From SG8-4 sp964598225 (GTDB taxonomy: Bacteria; Planctomycetota; Phycisphaerae; Sedimentisphaerales; Anaerobacaceae), in contig CAZRBG010000008.1 of assembly GCA_964598225.1 (NCBI GenBank), positions 1 to 64,000 on the forward strand: a DNA stretch of 64,000 bases. Direction: 5' to 3'. Shown here piece after piece: positions 16,101 through 23,793 of the stretch. Below the pieces are notes generated by a model, which saw only the letters and a program-made list of their open reading frames with translations, ran no database searches and was not told the origin of the DNA. A program made the position numbers and the translations under genes. Each line of letters begins with the position of its first letter. The stretch's first letter is position 1.

Positions 16101-17057
16101 GAGCACGCCGTCACGGAAGATAACCTCTTCGGCGGCTCTGGTGCCTTCATACGTGCGGATAGTTTCACCGGTCGCCGCATCGAGCGCCGTAAGTGGTGCA
16201 TCGAAGCCCAGCGTTACGTAGACCCTGTCGCCGACTGCGACCAGGCGCCTCGGCAACTGTGCCGGACCGCTCTTGAGCGGCCACAGGTGGGTGAACCACT
16301 CGTCTATCGACCTTTTCCAGAGAAGCGTGCCGTTAAAAGCGTCCCGTGCTACCAGTTTCCATTCCGGGGCTATCAGAATCGACGCGCGCGTGGCTTCGTC
16401 GAGGATGGAAAAGACTCTTCCGTTTGCCGAGACCGCTGCGCAGATGCTGGACATGCGGTCGTGATGCCGGCCGTATTTCGGCTCGGCGATCCACTGCATA
16501 CGCCGGGGCGGGCCGACGACCGTATCGTGCGAGACGGCGTTGTTCGACGCATCGTGCAGGTAATGCGTCCACTCGTCGAGTTCCTTTGGCCGCGATTTGA
16601 CGGTTCTTTCCCATTTGCCGCTGGTTCGAACGTACGCCGATCCGCCGGGACACAGGACGCGCATCACTTCGTCCATCGAGATTCGCCCGAGGTCTTCGGA
16701 CACGACAAGATTCACGAGATTGTCGATATACGGCAGGGCGGCGCCGTCGAGTTTATCCACCGAGACCGCCCCGTAAACTCCAAGCGATTGCAGGTTATCC
16801 CGCGCTCGCTCGACATTGCTCTGGCTTGAGTCCAAACCATGTACGAGAAAAGGGCCGCTGGCGCCAAGGGCTGCGGTAAGCTCGCCGTCGCCGCAGCCGA
16901 CGTGGACTATAAGGCCGCCTTTAAGATTGCAATCGGCAAGAATCCGCTCGGCCTGCCGTTTCGCAGCCGGAGATTGGGCGCTGACGACAGAGCAGGTTGT
17001 CAAAATTACCATGAGAAGGATAAGGGATACTCTAAGTTGATTTGTCTTTTTGTTCAT
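13128..17057 (-). CDS. Exported methyltransferase-like / PQQ-like propeller / LamG fusion protein
   Basis: This 1309-residue protein starts at the ATG at 17057 with a GAGGA ribosome-binding site; the longer reading to 17102 is less likely. A signal peptide (about 1-28, ending SVVSAQ) leads into a Rossmann methyltransferase-like domain with IVHVGCGDGELTAALG at about 50-65. A bridging segment KELDEWTHYLHDASNNAVS follows, then two blocks of PQQ-type beta-propeller repeats (LDAATGETI, INAETGDILW, LNPGTGDEKW, then IDASSGRRLWQF, LDASDGALAWRF). A LamG/concanavalin-like insert (about 980-1130, DGKLAGSAKG, FKGLIDEVSVYYRA) comes before the last strands. Fusions of this kind are known in Planctomycetes but their role is not. 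A short palindromic repeat is embedded in frame at 13633-13655. Function in envelope or polymer handling is inference. Confidence 0.8.
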   Translation of the reverse strand: MNKKTNQLRVSLILLMVILTTCSVVSAQSPAAKRQAERILADCNLKGGLIVHVGCGDGELTAALGASGPFLVHGLDSSQSNVERARDNLQSLGVYGAVSVDKLDGAALPYIDNLVNLVVSEDLGRISMDEVMRVLCPGGSAYVRTSGKWERTVKSRPKELDEWTHYLHDASNNAVSHDTVVGPPRRMQWIAEPKYGRHHDRMSSICAAVSANGRVFSILDEATRASILIAPEWKLVARDAFNGTLLWKRSIDEWFTHLWPLKSGPAQLPRRLVAVGDRVYVTLGFDAPLTALDAATGETIRTYEGTRAAEEVIFRDGVLFALVNDAEDKGDFFGTQRFGKGYGTTFWDEAPRKIAAINAETGDILWSERRRVLPGTLAADGKRVIFHDGDRIVCLNPGTGDEKWHSKPIGRAEKILSFYLPILVLYDDVVLFSGGETAGLQTGSWYTTGKDTMTALSADTGEELWTAYHPPSGYRSPEDLLVAGGLVWTGETTSGRAVGVFTGRDPLTGQTKREFSPDVNVYWFHHRCYRGKATDNYLLMSRTGTEFLDIREEKWLPHHWTRGACLYGVMPANGLLYNPPHPCACYLETKLYGYNALAPASKGPRIPKQISNSARLQKGPAYGHISNLRSEIKNPQDWPTYRHDTSRSGMASSPIPADIERAWASTIGGKLTSPVIAAGRVFVVSVDTHTIHAIDASSGRRLWQFTAGGRVDSPPTIYQDRVLFGSADGWVYCLDASDGALAWRFLAAPMDQRLTSFGQVESVWPVHGSVLVQDDVLYCVAGRSMFLDGGLYLWRLDPKTGEALSHTLLDDHDPASDGDLHNYVSWLNMPVGMPDVLSSDGRLVYMRSQPFETDGTRLPLEKMPAAADADKGAPPATQRAEHAHLFSPTGFLDDDAWHRSYWMYGSRFVSGWCGYFLSGKTAPAGKILAFDDSKVYGFGRKPKYYRWTTPIEHQLFAADKLSADKTEEAPSGRSLIVVEKSKSLNPAGKAVTVRAWIKSEKPGGVILARGGNAMGYVLYLRNGQPRFAVRAGGKMASVTAKTKVVGKWVHLAGTLTSNGQLRIYVDGKLAGSAKGPGLLAGDPAEAMQIGADDGSTVGDYTGAFGFKGLIDEVSVYYRAHSAAEIAKGAAPYKGGGASPTLRALDNGSLVLSYSFDDGKAVDQSPKGNHGKIDGAVAVTGRTGRAMKFTGTADSTPGFEVRHNWTKDVPLFARAMVLTDRALFVAGPPDVVDEDEAFRRIHEPQTQQNLAEQAAALEGKKGALLKVVSITDGDDLAQYELDYPPVFDGMAAAAGKLYISTVNGELLCYE
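13633..13655. repeat. Palindromic repeat copy inside a coding region
   Basis: CGTAGGGTGGGGCTTGCCCC plus ACC is nearly identical to each arm of the inverted repeat at 29569-29638. Here it sits in frame inside the methyltransferase/PQQ gene, between the LamG-like part and the last strands, and encodes GGGASPTLRA. See findings. Confidence 0.75.
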
Positions 17058-17199
17058 TATTGCATGTCCTCGTGAGATAACCATCGTACCGAATTTCTGC
17101 ATTCATCGCATGAGATCATAAGCCGAATATGAGAGAATTTCAATCGCTTTTTGCCGTCGGCAACTGAAGGTCTGTCTGCGGGACAATCCGTTTGACACC

Positions 17200-18678
17200 C
17201 TATTTCCGCCCCATCGTCCGTAAGAATTGTCTTAGTTTTGCCCTGAACGATGTGGGATATTCCAGGCTCAATCGCTCGTTCTCGACATCGACGTACAAAT
17301 CACCGCCTTCGGCGTAAACCTGTGCAATATCGCGCACCGTCAGATAGCTGAACTCCACAGGAAATGGAATCACGCTGCGCTTGTTGTTGTTCAAGATGCT
17401 GTTGTTGATGCTGTAAGGTGGTATCGGCCCCTTCTGACGGCCGACCTTTGGTTTCAGTTGTAAGGCTTGTCGTAAGAACTGGGCGACCTGGTTGGGGCTG
17501 CTGAGACTTACATAAGGGACGTATGCGTCAAACAGATCATCAATTGCGTTGTTCTCTTCCGGCAAGCCGTGGATATAGGGCAGGTGAATCACGATACGTT
17601 GCCGCTGAGTGCGATAGCGCGCCCGGACGAGAGCGACTTTTTCCAGTGGCCGTCTAATCGTGACCCTGTGAAGATATTTAAGTCTTGAGCCGTAATGGGG
17701 CATCTTGTGTAGGATATTGCCCTCTCGGTCAAGAAACTCGAAACTCACCGGCATTTGGCTGGCCGCCGGTTGACACGCAAAGACGAATTTGAGGTCCCCC
17801 TTGTCCGATTGCGCCTTGCGGAATGTATGTGTAACAGTGCGTCCACTGTTGTATGATTTGCTCACATCGACATCATCGAACGCACAGATCAGGCGACATT
17901 CGAAGCTTCCCTCGCTGAAGCCCTCGCCCGCACGCGGGGCAAATTCAAATACTTTTGAGGGGCCGTATGAGATGTCGAGCACCAAATCGACCGGCGTGCG
18001 ATGCCACAGGGGAATGTGAGTGTTGAACCAATAGTGGTATCGTGCCCTTCCACTGCGGTAGTGTTCTGCGGATAGCAATTTACGGCTGCGCGCATCGAAG
18101 ACTTTAAGGCTGTGAAACTTTAAGTCCTCGATGCCTTGATAGTGAAATCCAAACTGGATAGCAGGAAATGGGTTGCGGCGTAGACTTCCGCCGGCCTCGG
18201 CCCCTCGACAGCCCTCAAGCTTTCTGGTCTGCTCATCGGTGAGGCTCCGCATCAGCCCATCACAGTTATGATATGCCGTTTCGTCAGCCGTCGTTTGGTT
18301 CGCATCGAGATATGCGGCACCCATGGCGCAGAATGTTAATGTGCCTCCGGCGATATGGAGGAGTTCATCGGGCTTTATTTCAATCAGTTCGTAGGGAAAT
18401 ACATTATTCGGAGGATTTCCGGAAGGATATTCGAGGAAGTAGTTCGCATCGTCGGAACTGACGATGAACCTGTCAAAGAAAGCTTCGTTCACTTCCTCGG
18501 GTGGTTGTGCCGGAGCGATAGCCCTTTCCCAGGCTTCCAAGCCGCCGGCCCGAGGGTGAGTGGGGCTGCAGTGCCAGACAACATTGGAGCCTAAGAACAG
18601 AGAAAACAGCAGAATGCCCACCAGTAACAGCCCTGTGGCGACAAGGACGGCACATACATGGTATTTGCGATGTTTCAT
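17200..18678 (-). CDS. Membrane-anchored protein of unknown function
   Basis: This 492-residue protein has a short basic head (MKHRKYH) and one hydrophobic helix (VLVATGLLLVGILLFSLFLG). A large extracytoplasmic part of mixed beta character follows, rich in aromatic residues and ending in LRQFLRTMGRK. No family is recognised. The ATG at 18678 is preferred because the membrane helix follows directly; an ATG at 18699 is also possible and neither has a strong ribosome-binding site. It lies between the PQQ fusion gene and the 3D-domain protein, all on the reverse strand, but with gaps of about 140 bases on each side, so co-transcription is uncertain. Confidence 0.6.
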   Translation of the reverse strand: MKHRKYHVCAVLVATGLLLVGILLFSLFLGSNVVWHCSPTHPRAGGLEAWERAIAPAQPPEEVNEAFFDRFIVSSDDANYFLEYPSGNPPNNVFPYELIEIKPDELLHIAGGTLTFCAMGAAYLDANQTTADETAYHNCDGLMRSLTDEQTRKLEGCRGAEAGGSLRRNPFPAIQFGFHYQGIEDLKFHSLKVFDARSRKLLSAEHYRSGRARYHYWFNTHIPLWHRTPVDLVLDISYGPSKVFEFAPRAGEGFSEGSFECRLICAFDDVDVSKSYNSGRTVTHTFRKAQSDKGDLKFVFACQPAASQMPVSFEFLDREGNILHKMPHYGSRLKYLHRVTIRRPLEKVALVRARYRTQRQRIVIHLPYIHGLPEENNAIDDLFDAYVPYVSLSSPNQVAQFLRQALQLKPKVGRQKGPIPPYSINNSILNNNKRSVIPFPVEFSYLTVRDIAQVYAEGGDLYVDVENERLSLEYPTSFRAKLRQFLRTMGRK

Positions 18679-18811
18679 GGACCATCCGGGATTTTCCATA
18701 TACACTTTAGCAGTATATATATTAAGAGTGCAAGAACGCAAATTCGTTACAATAATTCTTCCGAAAATGTGGGGGAATTGTCATCCGCACTGCGCTCGTG
18801 CGTGATCGGCG

Positions 18812-19246
18812 TTATTGAGTGCGGACTTGTACGTCGAGGTGCTGCACGCCCCATTCGAGGGCTTGCTGGTGGGTGTGGAAGAATACGTCGAGGCGGTTTC
18901 TTGTTATTGCGCCGCCGCGGTCGAGGACCTTTACAGTTTCGCTGTCGTTGTAGCCGGGGACGATCATTTCGGTGCCGAAGGGGTAGCGCCTGTCGGCGGC
19001 TGCGAACGCATCGCCGGGCTGTATTTTGTGGCCGGATGCGGTTATGCCGTCGGCGTATTGGCCGCAGCATTTCGAGCAGGGGCAGTATGCGGTTACGCGC
19101 ATTCGCACCGTTTTCCACTCGGATGCGGCTGCATCTTTGTGTCTGTAGGTTGCACCGGCGATGAAGCTCGGCACGCAAACGACGGCCGTCAGGCCTATCC
19201 AACTGATAAGAGCACGTCCCGAACATCTGATTAGCTGCTTTTTCAT
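18812..19246 (-). CDS. 3D-domain protein (MltA/RpfB C-terminal-like), exported
   Basis: This 144-residue protein starts at the ATG at 19246, preceded by a strong GGGGAGGG ribosome-binding site. A signal anchor (about 10-35) is followed by a 3D (Asp-Asp-Asp) domain with a double-psi barrel. It shows VTAYCPCSKCCGQYADGITA, RYPFGTEMIVPGY, VKVLDRGGAI and NRLDVFF, which place the three conserved aspartates in DGITASG, LDRGG and LDVFF. This fold is found in the lytic transglycosylase MltA and in the Gram-positive resuscitation proteins, and is linked to cleavage of peptidoglycan glycan strands. The CPCSKCC cluster is typical of the short stand-alone type. A role in cell-wall remodelling is likely. 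Confidence 0.85.
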   Translation of the reverse strand: MKKQLIRCSGRALISWIGLTAVVCVPSFIAGATYRHKDAAASEWKTVRMRVTAYCPCSKCCGQYADGITASGHKIQPGDAFAAADRRYPFGTEMIVPGYNDSETVKVLDRGGAITRNRLDVFFHTHQQALEWGVQHLDVQVRTQ

Positions 19247-19450
19247 CGGATACCCTCCCCGCAAAAAGGATCATCTGGATTAGTGGAAGTCTCGATCGCT
19301 CGCCGTTTAGGCCGCTTTGCCCCCTCCCTGAATTGTAGGAATATTATACCTGAAACGCCGTCTCGACTCAACCTTAATAAGGGGCAAACGCTCTTGCCAA
19401 CTTGTTTAAGGGCCTGGAGCATGGAATCGAAGGGTATTATAGGTCCGATG

Positions 19451-19732
19451 CGAAAACTTTTATTATCGTCCCAAAGTTTGGCGATCCTGATTGTTCAGTA
19501 ATTGACTCCACCAAAGTTAGATATCGTTTGTCTCTTCCGTTGCAGCCAGCCCCAAGCCCGGACCGCCGGCTCGCGGCGGCCCGGGCTTGAGGCTGCCACC
19601 CTGGGACTGACAGATAGGAATCCACTGAGGGTGGCAGCCTCATCCCGGTCGCCGTTACCGGGATGGGGCTGGTTGCTTCCCGTAAAAGACACGTCTTTCT
19701 CTCCCAGCTTTGGAACGTTAATAAAGTTTTTT
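19451..19732. mobile_element. Candidate MITE-like element with imperfect terminal inverted repeats
   Basis: The 500-base gap before the methyltransferase gene holds no supported gene. Its ends resemble each other in inverse orientation. The left end at 19451-19481 (CGAAAACTTTTATTATCGTC, then CCAAAGTTTGG) matches the reverse complement of the right end at 19703-19732 (AAAAAACTTTATTAACGTTC, then CAAAGCTGGG) at most positions with one indel. Between them lies the four-way-junction core. No transposase is encoded, and no target-site duplication could be fixed by eye. A non-autonomous mobile element is the simplest reading. Confidence 0.45.
19542..19676. other. Perfect four-way-junction structure (DNA cruciform or structured RNA)
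   Basis: Four stems fit together without a single unpaired base at the junction. The closing stem is 19542-19553 with 19665-19676 (12 bp, one G-T). Hairpin 1 is 19554-19588 (8 bp, a mismatch, then CCGCCG/CGGCGG with a 5-base loop). Hairpin 2 is 19589-19641 (14 perfect bp, GAGGCTGCCACCCT arm, 25-base loop). Hairpin 3 is 19642-19664 (8 perfect bp, ATCCCGGT arm, 7-base loop). The pairing works for either strand. It lies 94 bases upstream of a DNA methyltransferase gene. Confidence 0.7.
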
Positions 19733-19770
19733 GAGGTTGAAAAGTGAGCGAAAATCCCTAATATGTCGCT

Positions 19771-20718
19771 ATGCAAAAGTTTCTCAACAAGATAATCTGC
19801 GGCGACTGTATAGAAGTGCTCGGCGGCATCGATGCGCCCTTCGTCGATCTTATCTTCGCCGATCCGCCGTTTAACATCGGCTACAAGTACGACAAGTACT
19901 ACGACAAGGTCAAGAGCAAAAACTACATCGCCTGGACCAAAGAATGGATGACTGTTTGCAAGAGTGTGCTTAAGCCGCACGGATCGTTCTATATTGCCAT
20001 AGGTGATGAGTATGCCGCGAATGTGAAGATCATAGCAGACGAACTCGGCCTGTTCATGCGCAACTGGATTATATGGTATTACACGTTCGGGCAGCAGACC
20101 AAGAGCAAATTCGCACGAGCACACACGCATATTTTTTATTTTGCTAACGATCAGAAGGAATTTACTTTCAACGACCGCGCCGTTCGCGTCCCCTCGGATC
20201 GTCAGTTGCTCTATAACGACAGGCGAGCCAATCCATTGGGAAAAATGCCGGACGATGTCTGGAACCAGGATTCGCGAGTCTGCGGCACGTTCAGGGAGCG
20301 CGAGCGTTGGCATCCCTGTCAAATGCCGGAAAGCCTGCTCAAAAGAATTATCGCCGCCAGTTCCAATCGGGGTGACTGCGTGCTCGATCCCTTCAGCGGG
20401 TCGGGTACTACCGCTGCGGCGGCGTGTTCTATGGGAAGGAATTATGTTGGCATCGAAATATCCGAGCAATATGTCGATAGATCGAGGGAAAGGCTTACTG
20501 AATTAAAGAGCAGGGGGCAAGACGGCCTGTTTTTCAAAGCTGATGAGTTAGAGGAAGTCAAGCGGCTGTCGCGTGATATTGGGCGAACTCCCGCGGAAAT
20601 CGTCGCAGACAAGACGTTGTTAAAGTATTTTGCGAGCCAGTTTGCGGTGCGAATGGACGCCGAGAAGCAATACAGCCCGCAGGAAATGGCGACGGCTTTG
20701 GAGGGGATTAGCGTTTGA
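19771..20718 (+). CDS. Orphan DNA methyltransferase, beta-type (N6-adenine/N4-cytosine family)
   Basis: This 315-residue protein transfers a methyl group from S-adenosylmethionine to DNA. The catalytic motif IV reads DPPFNIGY at residues 31-38 and comes before the SAM-binding motif I, DPFSGSGTT at 206-214. This order defines the beta class, and DPPF or DPPY is usual for N6-adenine or N4-cytosine methylation. A long target-recognition segment lies between (about 100-190, with RERERWHPCQMPESLL near its end). No restriction endonuclease is adjacent, so it is an orphan enzyme with a possibly regulatory role. Its stop overlaps the start of lnt by four bases, so the two are co-transcribed. The recognition site cannot be predicted. 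Confidence 0.88.
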   Translation: MQKFLNKIICGDCIEVLGGIDAPFVDLIFADPPFNIGYKYDKYYDKVKSKNYIAWTKEWMTVCKSVLKPHGSFYIAIGDEYAANVKIIADELGLFMRNWIIWYYTFGQQTKSKFARAHTHIFYFANDQKEFTFNDRAVRVPSDRQLLYNDRRANPLGKMPDDVWNQDSRVCGTFRERERWHPCQMPESLLKRIIAASSNRGDCVLDPFSGSGTTAAAACSMGRNYVGIEISEQYVDRSRERLTELKSRGQDGLFFKADELEEVKRLSRDIGRTPAEIVADKTLLKYFASQFAVRMDAEKQYSPQEMATALEGISV

Positions 20719-22514
20719 AGAAGGTCGGACGACAGAGGGCGGAGGACGGGAAGGGGAAATGGGGCGATCAGTCCTCCGTTGTTCGTCCTCTAGTTTTGCC
20801 TGGTGCGTTGATTCTTGCCAGTGCGGCTGTTTTGACGGTTATTCAGGCGCCGATAGACCTGGGGTTTCTGGCCTGGGTTGCTTATGTGCCGTTTATTATC
20901 GCCTGCTGCCGGCAGGATAAGCCGCGGCGTCTGTTTCTGGTAGCGTACGTAATTGCATGTTTCTACTGGGCCGGAAATCTCTACTGGATATTCCCGGTGA
21001 CGATCGCCGGCGGGATTACGATATGTCTGTATACGGGCCTGCTCTGGCCGGTGCTGGCGGTTTGTCTTCGTTTCTGCCGGGAGAAGCGAATTCCTCTTTT
21101 TTTTGCGGCGGCGGTGCTAATTGTAGGAATCGAGCGGATGCAGGGGCTTTTCCTGGGTGGGTTCTTCTGGCGATTTTTGGCGCACAGCCAGTATGAGAAC
21201 ACCACGATCATTCAAATCGCCGATATATTCGGCGCCGGCGGTGTATCGTTCCTGATCGCGATGGTCAACGGCCTGATTGCCGAGTTGATCCTCGATGCTC
21301 GATTCTGGGTGAATCTGTTCCAGCGTCGCAATCTTTTGAAGGCCGGGATAGTCGGCGCGGCGGTGATAGCGAGCATCGTTTACGGGCGATGGAGGATAGG
21401 GCAGGAAGAGCACTGCATCGAGCCGGGGCCTATGGCGGCTTCGCTGCAATCGAACGTGCCTCAGTCGGTCAAGAAGACGTTCGAGTCGGGCGACAAGCTG
21501 TTCAATGATTTGATGGAGCACAGCAGGGCGGCCAGCGAGGCCGGGGCCGAGCTGATAGTCTGGCCCGAGACAATGGTGCAGGCTATGCTCGACACCGATA
21601 TCTGGCCCTATCTGACGTCGCCGGAAGAAAGCATAGAATTTGACAGAAGACTTCGAGAACATGCGGAGCATAACGCTTATTTGCTGGTGGGCGCCTATGG
21701 CGCCGAGATTCGCCGGCGTGACTCGGAGCGTTATCTCGCCCGGTTCAACTCCGCGTTCTTCTACACTCCCGAGGGGCGCAAGGGCGACAAAAGGTACGAC
21801 AAAATTCATCTCGTGCCGTTCGGAGAAGTCTTGCCGCTGCGGAGAACTCTGTCCTGGTTCTACGAGCTGCTGATGAAGGTCAAGTTCATACCCTATAATT
21901 TCGATTACTCGCTCGATTACGGCACGAACTATACGGTCTTCGAAATGGGCGGCGACAACGGGCGCGAGCAGATGCAGGACTACAGGTTCGGCGTGATAAT
22001 CTGTTATGAGGGCACTGTTCCTGAGATCGCCAGAAAATTCGCTCTTAATGAGAAGGGCGAAAAAAATCTCGACTGGCTCGTCAATATCAGTAACGATGGC
22101 TGGTTTGTGCGGTTCACCGATGAGAAGGTCCGGCCGAGCACGGAGCTCACGCAGCATGCGGCGGTTAGTGCTTTCCGGGCGGTAGAGAACAGACTCGCCG
22201 TACTTCGAAGCGTTAATACAGGCATAAGCTGCCTGATCGACAGCGCCGGGCGGATACGAGACGGATACCTGCAGGGCACTCTGCCGACCGGGGCGATGTC
22301 ACGGACCGGTATGGACGGATGGTTCACGGATAGAATACCGATAGATACCCGAAGGAGTTTTTTCAGCAGATACGGCGAGTGGCTGGATTTTTCTTGTGAA
22401 CTAAGTGTCATTTTGCTCATAATAGGACTGCTTACGGTGAAGTTATTCAGAACAGAAAGATGGAAGAAACGTTCGTCAAAGAGGTCGCATGAGAAATCTG
22501 CCGGGCAAAGTTGA
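20715..22514 (+). CDS. lnt: Apolipoprotein N-acyltransferase Lnt
   Basis: Lnt adds the third acyl chain to the N-terminal cysteine of lipoproteins in the inner membrane. The 599-residue protein has about seven N-terminal transmembrane helices (residues 25-225), a periplasmic nitrilase-like domain (about 235-550) and a last C-terminal helix (VILLIIGLLTVKLF). The triad is visible: E285 in IVWPETMVQ, K363 in YDKIHLVPFGE and C430 in GVIICYEGTVPE. The TTG start at 20715 overlaps the TGA of the methyltransferase gene and has GAGGGG at good spacing. It is longer than E. coli Lnt (512 residues), mainly through extra segments in the nitrilase domain. The following gene encodes a lipoprotein and starts inside lnt. 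Confidence 0.92.
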   Translation: MKKVGRQRAEDGKGKWGDQSSVVRPLVLPGALILASAAVLTVIQAPIDLGFLAWVAYVPFIIACCRQDKPRRLFLVAYVIACFYWAGNLYWIFPVTIAGGITICLYTGLLWPVLAVCLRFCREKRIPLFFAAAVLIVGIERMQGLFLGGFFWRFLAHSQYENTTIIQIADIFGAGGVSFLIAMVNGLIAELILDARFWVNLFQRRNLLKAGIVGAAVIASIVYGRWRIGQEEHCIEPGPMAASLQSNVPQSVKKTFESGDKLFNDLMEHSRAASEAGAELIVWPETMVQAMLDTDIWPYLTSPEESIEFDRRLREHAEHNAYLLVGAYGAEIRRRDSERYLARFNSAFFYTPEGRKGDKRYDKIHLVPFGEVLPLRRTLSWFYELLMKVKFIPYNFDYSLDYGTNYTVFEMGGDNGREQMQDYRFGVIICYEGTVPEIARKFALNEKGEKNLDWLVNISNDGWFVRFTDEKVRPSTELTQHAAVSAFRAVENRLAVLRSVNTGISCLIDSAGRIRDGYLQGTLPTGAMSRTGMDGWFTDRIPIDTRRSFFSRYGEWLDFSCELSVILLIIGLLTVKLFRTERWKKRSSKRSHEKSAGQS

Positions 22515-23529
22515 CTTGAAGCAGAGCAAACGTGAAATAAGACTCGTTTGCAGATCTGTTCTTCTTTCATGCCTCGGGACTTTCGTCGTCGGCTGCAACA
22601 TACCGCCGGTACCGGCAATAACGGACTACGGGCCGGACGTTTCCGATTCCCAACAGGTCCGTGCCTACAAGATTCTCCGTGACGGCCTGACCGACCCCGA
22701 GCCGCTGATAAGAGTTCATGCTATCGAAGCGGTTGCTGCAACCCGGCGGGACCGATTGATGCCGACGGTTCAGCGCCTCCTGACAGATCCATCGATGCCG
22801 GTCAGATTTGCGGTGGCGGTGGCGGTGGGTGACCTGGAGTATTCCATTGCGCGAAACTCGGTCAGTCTGGCTTTGAGAGACCCCGACCACAACGTAGTCA
22901 TCGCCGCTTCTTATGCGATGGGCCGGCTCGGTGACACCGAGTATTACGAGGTCGTTCGCAAAGCGTTGTTCAGCAGCGATCAGACGGTCAGAGCCAATGC
23001 GGCGTTCCTGCTCGGCAGAATTGATGATCCGAAATCGATCGAGCTTCTCAAAAAGGTGCAACGCGACCGAGCTTCCGTTGATAAAGTCAGATTTCAGGCT
23101 CTTGAATCCAGAGCCAGGTTGGGAGATCGTGCGGTTTTGAAAAAACTCTGGGCAATGGTCTACGGTTACTCCGAGGACAGGATGATCGGCGTAAGGGCGA
23201 TGGGTGTTCTTGGGACCCCGAAAACCAGAGAAATCCTTATCACCAAGCTGGACGACGACCTCTTGGAGGTCCGTCTGGCCGCCGCCGAGCAACTCGGAAA
23301 GCTGGGCGACACATCCGGTGAATCGGAGGTGCTTGATGTTTTCGAGGAGGATTTGCTCGCGGAACTGGATGAACGTGCTATCGAGAGGACGAAAGTGCTG
23401 GCGGCGATGGCAATCGGGCGAATCTGCACGCCGGCGCTGACAAAATATCTGCCCAAGCTTATGGAGGACGAGTCGAAATCCGTGCGTATTGCCGCCGCCG
23501 AGGCGGTTCTGCTGTGCGGTACGACATAA
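22489..23529 (+). CDS. HEAT-repeat (PBS-lyase type) lipoprotein
   Basis: This 346-residue protein has a basic head, then a hydrophobic stretch ending in a lipobox-like TFVVGC at about residue 36, so it is probably a lipoprotein. The rest is a row of about eight HEAT repeats of roughly 31 residues. Each has a PxxRxxAxxAxG-like turn, for example EPLIRVHAIEAVAA, MPVRFAVAVAVGD, QTVRANAAFLLGRI, LEVRLAAAEQLGKL and KSVRIAAAEAVLL. HEAT solenoids bind protein partners, and no enzymatic motif is present. The start lies 26 bases inside lnt, so translation is coupled. A scaffolding job at the envelope is inference. Confidence 0.8.
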   Translation: MRNLPGKVDLKQSKREIRLVCRSVLLSCLGTFVVGCNIPPVPAITDYGPDVSDSQQVRAYKILRDGLTDPEPLIRVHAIEAVAATRRDRLMPTVQRLLTDPSMPVRFAVAVAVGDLEYSIARNSVSLALRDPDHNVVIAASYAMGRLGDTEYYEVVRKALFSSDQTVRANAAFLLGRIDDPKSIELLKKVQRDRASVDKVRFQALESRARLGDRAVLKKLWAMVYGYSEDRMIGVRAMGVLGTPKTREILITKLDDDLLEVRLAAAEQLGKLGDTSGESEVLDVFEEDLLAELDERAIERTKVLAAMAIGRICTPALTKYLPKLMEDESKSVRIAAAEAVLLCGTT

Positions 23530-23615
23530 GCGTACTCCAGATTGACATTTTATCAGACGTAGTACGGCCAACTCATTATGCACCATTTTAATTTGGGCTA
23601 TTTGCCAGAATTGGC

Positions 23616-23644
23616 TTGACCTTTCCGAGTTTTAAGCTTAAAAT
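23616..23644 (+). promoter_or_regulatory. Sigma-70-type promoter for the cell-shape cluster
   Basis: TTGACC (23616-23621) and TAAAAT (23639-23644) are separated by exactly 17 bases. Both match five of six consensus positions. The promoter lies about 150 bases upstream of the coiled-coil gene and could drive the whole mre cluster. Nothing else is seen in the 23530-23793 gap. Confidence 0.6.
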
Positions 23645-23793
23645 AAGAGGATACACGTATGTCTGGATTTGTGTCCAAAAACTGGTGCATCAAGTGAAAC
23701 TGTTCGTGGCGCCCCGTCGTATGTGTAATAAGGCCCTTTCTTGAGGCAAGGGTTGTTGAGAAGAAGGCACAGATTTACTGAAAGGAGCTTGTT

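Noticed and set aside
19495..20469. Long reverse-strand frame opposite the DNA methyltransferase
   Set aside because: It runs through the inverted-repeat element and lies opposite a clear methyltransferase with both motifs.
21117..23586. Two long reverse-strand frames opposite lnt and the HEAT lipoprotein
   Set aside because: Both are shadows of GC-rich coding sequence; the forward products are well supported.
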